Assembly: GCF_023159225.1 (NCBI RefSeq)
Contig: NC_063167.1
Coordinates: forward strand, 14,945,360-15,009,359
Length of the DNA: 64,000 nt
Direction: 5' to 3'
DNA from: Perognathus longimembris pacificus
Taxonomy: Eukaryota > Chordata > Mammalia > Rodentia > Heteromyidae
Made by a program: the position numbers and the translations under genes. The number at the start of each line of letters is the position of its first letter. Position 1 is the stretch's first letter. This document shows positions 12,001 to 21,000 of the stretch, in pieces. Under the pieces are notes generated by a model that did no database searches, was not told the DNA's origin, and was given only the letters and a program-made list of their open reading frames with translations.

Positions 12001-15000
12001 TCCTGTTACTTTATTCTTTCTTTAAATTCTAGCTCTCCCTCCTTAGAAGATGAGCAACCTACCATTTATTTATTTATTTATTTATTTAGACTCTGGCTCT
12101 TCCTCCTCCTCAGAAGATGAGCGACCCAAGAGATCCCATGTGAAGAATGGTGAGGTAGGCAGGCGGCGGAGACATTCCCCTTCCCGAAGTGCTTCTCCAT
12201 CTCCAAGAAAGCATCAGAAAGAGACTTCCCCTCGGTAACAATCTTCTTTAGTGGCCTTTGCTGCTGTTCTGTAGTTAGGATGAAACTTCATGACTTATTA
12301 ATGATGGGCTGTGGAAGTATTTTAGAATTAACGTAACACTTCCTTATGTGTTTTGCTTTTATGTGTGTGTATTTGTTGTTTCGTGGTTGGTATTTTCTTC
12401 TCTCTCTCTTTTTGTTTTTGTTTTTGTTTTTTGCTTTTTTGGTCAGTCATGGGACTTGAACACTGGGCCTGGGCGCTGTTCCTGAGCTCTTCAGCTCAAG
12501 GTTAGCACTCTACCACTTTGAGCCACAGAGTACCACTTCTGGTTCTCTGGTGTTAATTGGAGATATGAATCTCACGGGCTTTCCTGAGTGGGCTGGCTTT
12601 GAACCATAATCTTCAAATCTCAGCCTCCTGAGTAGCCACTGGCACCCGGCTGATACTTTCTTAATATCTAGCATGAACTAAATGAGTTGTCACTATTGAG
12701 CTACTATGTCATATATATGTGTGTGATTAAAGTAAAGCAGCTAAGTCACAGTATTAACTCCAGAACCTCTTTTGAAAACTATTGAAGAAACCTCCTTTAG
12801 GGGGATTTAAAACTCCTATCAAAGTAAATAATTTAGTGAATGGAATTGTTGACATTTGTTTTTCTCTGATGCTGTCAGGATGCAGATGGGAAAGCGATGG
12901 CAATCGCCAGTGACTAAAAGGTTGGTTAGACTCTGCTTCATAATTTAGGCCTATGTATCAAAAGTTTAGTCATGTCATTTCCTGTTTGGGTGGCCATATC
13001 GCATTCTTAAAATGTATATAGTTATTGTGACTATGGAGAAACTTTAATTTTTTTTCTTCCTCTTTGTTAGCACAAATTACACAAAAGGGCTTCATTATGA
13101 TATTTATATACATATAATGTACTTGGATCAGATTCACCCCTAATTGTTTTACCATGTTGGATTAATTTAGGGAGAATTATATGTCAAACTCATTTAAGAG
13201 TATTGATTAGAGTTTGCCTGTGGTAATTTACCTTAGCTTACAACAGATTTAACGATGTGTCGGAGTATCCTTGAGAGATGAGAATTGTAGCTCATAGGGT
13301 CTAGTGGGGAGACAATTTGTTGTTGACTTTTAGAGAAAATAAGAAAGAGGGTAACAAAAATACTGAAACAAATAGGTTTTGACTCTGTTCCATATTTTAC
13401 AGGTTTGGACTCTTTGATAATCAGGGTTATATGGCCATAAAACTATTTATAAAGCCAAATCATATGGTTTTCTTGGGAAGATTGCAGAGCCATCCAGTCA
13501 ATGATGTTTGTGATAGAACAGTACAATGTAGACTAGTTTTGATAATAAGAAACAAAAACCCAAAAGGATAAATTGATGATTTTCTCAGCTATAGTGAGTG
13601 ATCTTTGCCTTCTGTGAGATTGGTAGCATGGCTAGTGTAACTAGCTGCTAGCCTAACTAAAACTGTACCACAGAATTACATTAGTGGGGGCTGGGAATAT
13701 GGCCTAGTGGCTCCATATACATGAAGCGCCCTGGGTTGGATTCCCCAGCACCACATATATAGAAAACGGCCAGAAGTGGCGCTGTGGCTCAAGTGACAAG
13801 AGTGCTAGCCTTGAGCAAAAAGAAGCCAGGGACAGTGCTCAGGCCTGATTCCAAGGCCCAGGACTGAAGAAAAAAACAAATTACATCAGTGGTACACTTT
13901 GCTCTTCCGTTTCTTTCCTGTTATAGAACTGTCTGTTCTAGAAAGATTCCTTACAACAGTGAAGTAGAAAACCAGTTCCTTGCCCTGCACTAGTATGGTT
14001 TTTGTTCTCATTTTAAAGCACTATACAATTTACAGATAGAAAAAAAAATTCTTTGCAATTGTTTCAGTATCTTTTTCTCATCAGTTTTATGCCTATTCTA
14101 AGGCTTTTAGTCTCCTGGCATGTTCTTATTCTCAGGTGGCCAGTGTCTGTTGGTCAAGCATTTGATGGAACTCAGAATAGACTTAGGTGATTTGCAGGTG
14201 TATTTTTACCTCATCACCCTCAGAGTAGCTTTAGTGCTCAGACAACCTTGGACATTTGTTCTTAGGATAATGATTCTAGTGTGTGGACCAACTGAAAGAA
14301 TGCTTTGAGACATACTTTGAAACTTTAATATCTCAAGGATGTTTTATATCATGACCCAAAAATGTGATCATATATTGGAGACAAATTTCACAAAACAATA
14401 TTTACCTATGCCACAGCTAAATAATTTTTAAAATTTTATTATTTTTTACCAGTCCTGGGGCTTTGACTCAGGGTCTGAGCACTGTCCCCAAGCCTCTTTG
14501 TGCTCAAAACTATTGCTCTACTACTTGAGCCACAGCGCCACTTCTGGCTTTTTCTGAGTAGTTTCTTGGATATAAGAGTCTCACAGACTTCTGCCTGGGA
14601 AGGCTTTCAACGATGATCCTCAGTTCCCAGTCTCCTGAGTAGCTAGAATTACAGGTGTGAACCACTGGTGCTTGGCATTTATTTATTTATTTAGGCCAGT
14701 TCTGGGGCATGAACTGAGGGCCTGAGCACTATCCCTGGCTTCTCTTTTTTTTGCTCAAGGCTAGCATTCTACCACTTGAGCCACAGCAACACTTCTGGCT
14801 TTTTCTATATATGATGCTGAGGAATCGAACCCAGGGCTTCATGTATACGAAACAAGCATTCTACGACTAGGCCATTTTCCCAGCCCTTTTACTTCCCCCC
14901 CCCCCCCCCCAGTCCTGTGGAATGAACTCGGAGCCTGGGCCCTGTCCCTGAGCCTCTCTGGGCTCAAGGCTTAGTGCTCTACCACTTGAACCACAGTGCT

Positions 15001-18000
15001 ACTTCTGGCTTTTTCTGTTTATGTGGTACTAAGGAATTGATCCCAGGGATTCATGCATGCTAGGCAAGCGCTCTACCACTAAGCCACATTCCCAGCCCTT
15101 TTATTTATTTCTTACTTTAAGTGTTAGCTTCTACCTAGGATCTTGACCTATAGTTTGAAAAATACTGCTCCGAAACACGTAATAATCATTATTTCCCCTT
15201 AAGTTAACAACTGGAAGTATGTCCTCTAGAGCACTTAATTATGAATAATACTGACCAGAAACAACTGTTTTTCTTTGGTATAGTAGTAGACGAAGGAGAA
15301 GTCCCTCTCCACCACCCACCAGAAGACGCCGTTCTCCTTCTCCTGCTCCTCCTCCACGTCGGCGCAGGTCTCCCACACCACCACCACGCCGAAGGTACTG
15401 TTAGATCTTGTAGTTTCTGGCTCTGGGTTTATCATAGAACTTAGAGTAGTATTTCTGCACCAATCATAAAAGACCACATATGGTATGGGTCTCCATACGT
15501 ACACGAATTAGTCAGGTCAAATGTGACACGTGCCTGTAATCCCAGCACTTTGAAGGATGAGACAGAATAATCACAAATTTAAGGCCAGGAACTCTATTTC
15601 AAACAAACAAAACTGGCTTACTAAAAACCCAGTTGAGGACTGGGATGTAGCTCAATGGCAAAGTGCTTGCCTAGCAAGTGCAATGTCCTGGGTTTCATCC
15701 CCAGTACCAAAAAAGAAAAGACAAAGAAAATAAAGTCTAAAACAAAACAAAAAAAATTCTGACTAGGAATAAAACTCAATAAAAGAACCAAGAGCAAATT
15801 ACAACTTGATCCTAAGGATTGTATTCAGGTCTAATTCCTAACAGATACATTGGGATTTTTGTGGGAGTTGAAGCATTCAGAGGCTGACCAGGTTGCACTT
15901 TTACTGAGAAGTGGACTTTTGAACAGAAAATAGGATAGTTACTTTGAGGGAGATAGAATAGAGGGTATGGTTTAAAGCTTGATGCAGTAAATGCTTGATT
16001 GTTAATAGAGAGTCCACATAGCAAGCAATTCAGGAAGAACATGAAAAGAGAGCTTTTTAAAGCAAAGACTTTTTTTTTTTTTTTTTTTTTTGCCATTCCT
16101 GGGCCTTGGACTCAGGGCCTGAGCACTGTCCCTGGCTTCTCTTTGCTCAAGGCTAGCACTCTACCACTTGAGCCACAGCGCCACTTCTGGCCGTTATCTA
16201 TATATGTGGTACTGGCGAATCGAACCCAGGGTGAGCCCTGTGATGTGGTTGAATTGTCCAGAGAATAATACTCATAGTTGCCACTAAGCAAGGCCTCTTT
16301 GCATGAAACATTACATTGATTGACTACATAGTGTCTTTGACAATTTTATTTTCCTCTAAAAATTGCAAGTTTTTTCCATTAAACAGCATATCCTTTTTTG
16401 TTACTTCAGACAAACATAAATTTTAGTGGTTTTTATTTTAAATGCAAATAAGAATTATAGCATTTTTGCCCCAAATATATTCTCTTTGGCCAATGTTAAC
16501 TATAAGATAGTTGATACCGGTGGCTTGTTCTGCTAGGCCTTCCAGCTTAATGGTATGTCTTTTTCCTAGGACACCGTCACCACCACCACGTCGGCGCTCA
16601 CCTTCCCCAAGAAGATATTCTCCTCCAATACAGAGGCGATACTCTCCTTCTCCACCTCCGAAGAGAAGGACGGCCTCCCCTCCACCCCCTCCCAAACGAA
16701 GGCCATCACCATCTCCACCACCTAAACGCCGCGTCTCCCATTCTCCACCTCCCAAACAGAGAAGCCCCCCAGCCACCAAGAGACGATCACCTTCTTTATC
16801 TTCAAAGCATAGGAAAGGGCCCTCCCCAAACCGCCCTGCCCGGGAAGCCCGGTCACCACAGCCAAACAAACGGCATTCGCCCTCACCACGGCCTCGAGCT
16901 CCCCACACCTCCTCAAGTCCTCCCCCAGTTCGAAGAGGACCTTCTGCATCACCCCAAAGAAGACAGTCTCCGTCTCCAAGTACTAGGCCTATTAGGAGAG
17001 TCTCCAGAACTCCGGAACCCAAAAAGCCAAAAAAGTAAAAAATACCTTCATTTTATAGTTAGGAATACTTAAGTTGTCTAGCATGTGGATATCTTTACAC
17101 TCTTGCTTTCTTGAGAAGTTACAGAAAGGAATAAGCTTTGAATGCAAATTATAGGTCCCACTCACAAACCTTTTCCAATTGAGGATAGTTCCTGATGACA
17201 TTAATACCATAGGATTTTACTTGGTCCTTGGGTGGCATCAGGGGTTTTTGAGAACCATGCTTACAAAACAAGTGATTCAGAGAGCATTTCTCAGTATGCA
17301 TTTAAGATTGATAAAAGAAACTGGGTGCCCATGGCTCATCATGCATGTAATCCCAGCTGCTCAGGAGGCTGAGATCTGAGGATAGCAGTTTGAAGCCAGC
17401 CTGGGCAGAAAAATCCCTGTGAGGCTTACCTCCAATTAACTATCAGAAAACTGCAAGTGGCACTGTGACTCAAGTGGTAGAGTGCTAGCCTTGAGGCTCA
17501 GAGACAGAACCCAGGCCCTGAGTCCAAGCCTTACAACCGACCAAAAATAATAATGACTCTTGATTAAATTGTGAGGAACTGGCATTACTAGTTTCATACA
17601 GGAAGTATTAGCAGAATCAACAGGGAATTGTGGGGCTTAAGCTGCCCCGTAGGAGATTTGGATGATAGAAATGAAGTTTGTGACCTGTTTGTGTATTGTG
17701 ACATTTTCTAAGTGGTTTTTCTCTCCCCTCCCCCCCCCCCTCCAGGGCTGCCTCACCTAGCCCGCAGTCTATAAGAAGGGTCTCATCTTCCCGATCTGTT
17801 TCTGGATCTCCTGAGCCAGCAGCTAAAAAGCCTCCTGCACCTCCGTCCCCTGTCCAGTCTCAATCACCTTCTACAAACTGGTCACCAGCAGTACCAGTCA
17901 AAAAGGCTAAGAGCCCAACACCAAGCCCATCGCCGGCCAGGGTATGTATATTTGTTTGTCTAGTTTGGATATCCTTTATAAATTTGAATGTGGTTCCTTT

Positions 18001-21000
18001 GTTGTCATTGGGTTTGCTTTATTGTTGCTGTTGAATTGTTTTATGCTTACTGAAACTTGAAATCAGACCCTGGATACTGTCCCAGCCACTTGAGACATAG
18101 CTCAACTTCTGCTATTTTGCCGGTTAAAGAGAAAAGTCTCACCAACTTTTCTGCCAGGACTGGCTTAGAACTGGATTTCTTGTATTTCAACCGCCTAAAT
18201 AACTAGGATTACAGTGTGAGCTACCTACATTCTGCTTATACATGATTAATTTGCATTGAAGAAAATATCAGTGTAAAAATCATAGAGTCTCAACTAATCT
18301 TCCATGTTTGTAAGTTATGAAATGCTGGAATTGGATCCATTTCTGTATTGTATAAAAGTACCTAAAGTTTGACTGAATTTTGCAAGTTATTTGTTTAGGA
18401 GTTTGAATTTTTTTAATTATAGATTTTGAATTTGGAAATGTGACTTAGTGGTAGAGTGCTTGCCTAGCATGCATGAAGCGCAGGGTTCGATTCCTCAGTA
18501 CCACATTAACAGAAAATGCCAGAAGTGGCCCTGTGGCTCAAATGGTAGAGCACTAGCCTTGACCAGAAAGAAGCTCAGGGTCAGTGCTCAGGCTGAGTTC
18601 AAGCCACGGGACTGGGAAAAAAAAAAAAAACAACTACATAGATTATGCCCAGCTGGAAGTGGCCAGGAACCAGTGGCTCACACCTGTAATCTGAGCTACT
18701 CAGAAGGCAGGAAGCTGAGAGCTGAAGATCATGGTTCAGTCTAGCTTTGTCAGGAAAGCCTGTGAGGCTCTTCATTTCCAAAAGCCAGAAGTGGAGCTAT
18801 AGCTCAGGTGTAAAGTGCTGGCTAGCTTTGAGCACAAAAAGCCAGGGATCAGCCCAAGCTCTGAGTTCAAGATCCAGGACTGGCACCAAAAACGAATGAA
18901 TGGTTAGATTCGATTATATATATAATATATATTATATATAATATATAGCAGAGCCTATCTTTTGCATAAATTCGGTATACAAATAACCCCTGACTTGGTT
19001 CAGCTTAATTATTTTAGAGTTTACAATGGTTTCAAAGTGGTATGCATTTAGTTGGAAGCATGTCTGGGATTTGAATCAGGATCTTAGGTTACTTTTCACA
19101 AAAACTTGTATTGCTCACTTTTATTATTATAGTAAATTACATAAGATATTCAACACTTTTTTGTTTATTTAGTTTTTGTTTGTTTTTCCGGTCCTGGGGC
19201 TCAAACTCAGGGCCTGAGCACTGTCCCTGGCTTCCCTTTGCTCAAGCCAAGCAAGCACTCTGCCACTTGAGCCACAGCGCCACTTCTGGCTTTTTCTGTT
19301 TATGTGATGCTGAGAAATCCAACCCAGGGCTTCATGCATGCTAGGCAAGCACTCTATCACTAAGCCACATTCCCCGCCTCGATACTTTATTTTAAAATGG
19401 GCTTTGTGCTGGGCTCCAGTGGCTCATACCTGGCTACTCAGTAGGTTGAGATCTGAGAATTGCTGTTGAAAGCCAACCTAGGAAAGCAGATTCAAGAGAC
19501 TCATAAATTGTAATTACCATGCAGAGAGTTGAAAGTGAGGCTGTGGCTCAAGTTGTGGAGTTACCAGCATTGAGCAGAAAAGACTGAGCAAGAGCTTGAA
19601 GCTCTTGAGTTCAGGCCTCAAGACCAGCAAAACAAATAAAAAGAGGGGGGGGGGGGAGGCTTTGTATTCGATGATTTTTGCCTATCTATAGGCCACTGTA
19701 AATGTTCTGAGTACCTTTCTGGTGGGCTTAAGCTAAGCCATAGTTTATGTTCATTAAGTGCATTTTCAGATTAGAAGATATTTTCATCTTTCAATAATGT
19801 CAGAGGTTAGTTGGGATGCAACCCTTTTGGAAACCAAGGAGCATCTTGGCACACTGGAGAGAAGCAGACCACCCCCGCTCTAAAGATAGACGGGGCAGGT
19901 GACAACCAGAAACATGAAGTTTGTACAGATAGGTATTTAGACTAATAACTATCCGTTAATTAAAATCAGGCTACATGTCCTGTACTGTGAGTAGTTTATA
20001 GATAACCCCACTCAGTCCTAAAGTTTAGGAGCTGGGAAACCTGGCATAGTGTGAAGTCAGTGGGGAAAGCCCTCAAGATCATTTTCTTTCTTTAGAATAT
20101 TGAGGGAGATGTGTTTGAATGCTTCCTTTCTCAGAATACTTGTCATAGGGACTGTTGGCTTTCTCGATGAAGCCTCTGAAATCTAGAGATTACTCTTGAA
20201 TTACAAGAATTAAAGTATTTAGACAGGGGCTGGAATATGGCCTAGTGGCAAGAGTGCTTGTCTCATATACATGAAGCCCCGGGTTCAATTCCCCAGCACC
20301 ACATATATAGAAAATGGCCAGAAATGGCACTGTGGCACAAGTGGCAGAGTGCTAGCCTTGAGCAAAAAGAATCCAGGGGCAGTGCTCAGGCCCTGAGTCC
20401 AAAAATAAATAAATAAAAATAAATAAAGTATTTAGACAGTTTTTGTTTTGTTTTGTTTTTGGCCAGTCCTGGGCCTTGAACTCAGGGCCTGAGCACTGTC
20501 CCTGGCTTCTTTTTTGCTCAAGGCTAGCACTCTGCCACTTGAGCCACAGCGCCACTTCTGGCCATTTTCTGTATATGTAGTGCTGAGGAATCGAACCCAG
20601 GGCTGCATGTATACAAGTCAAGCACTCTTGCCACTAGGCCATATTCCCAGCCCCCTTTAGACAGTTTTAATCAGACTGGCTACAGTACTGTGAATTTTTT
20701 CTGGAATTGTAGAATTCAGACCAAGAAGGAGGTGGAAAGAAAAAGAAGAAAAAGAAGGACAAGAAACACAAAAAGGATAAGAAACACAAGAAGCACAAAA
20801 AGCACAAGAAGGAAAAGGCTGTGGCCCCAGTGACTGCAGCTCCTGTGGCCCCTGCAGCTGTTGTTGCTGCTGCCACCACTTCAGCACAGGAAGAGCCTGA
20901 GGCACTGCCAGAGCCCAAGAAGGTAAGCATGGGCTCCCACCCCCCACCTGGGCTCTACAAGGAGTGGGATGTGTGGTTGAATGTCATTCTACTTCTAGCT

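Noticed and set aside
15640..15715. Possible tRNA-Ala gene
   Set aside because: The ID half resembles tRNA-Ala but is fused to a B1 half with A-rich tails, so it is a SINE, not a functional tRNA.
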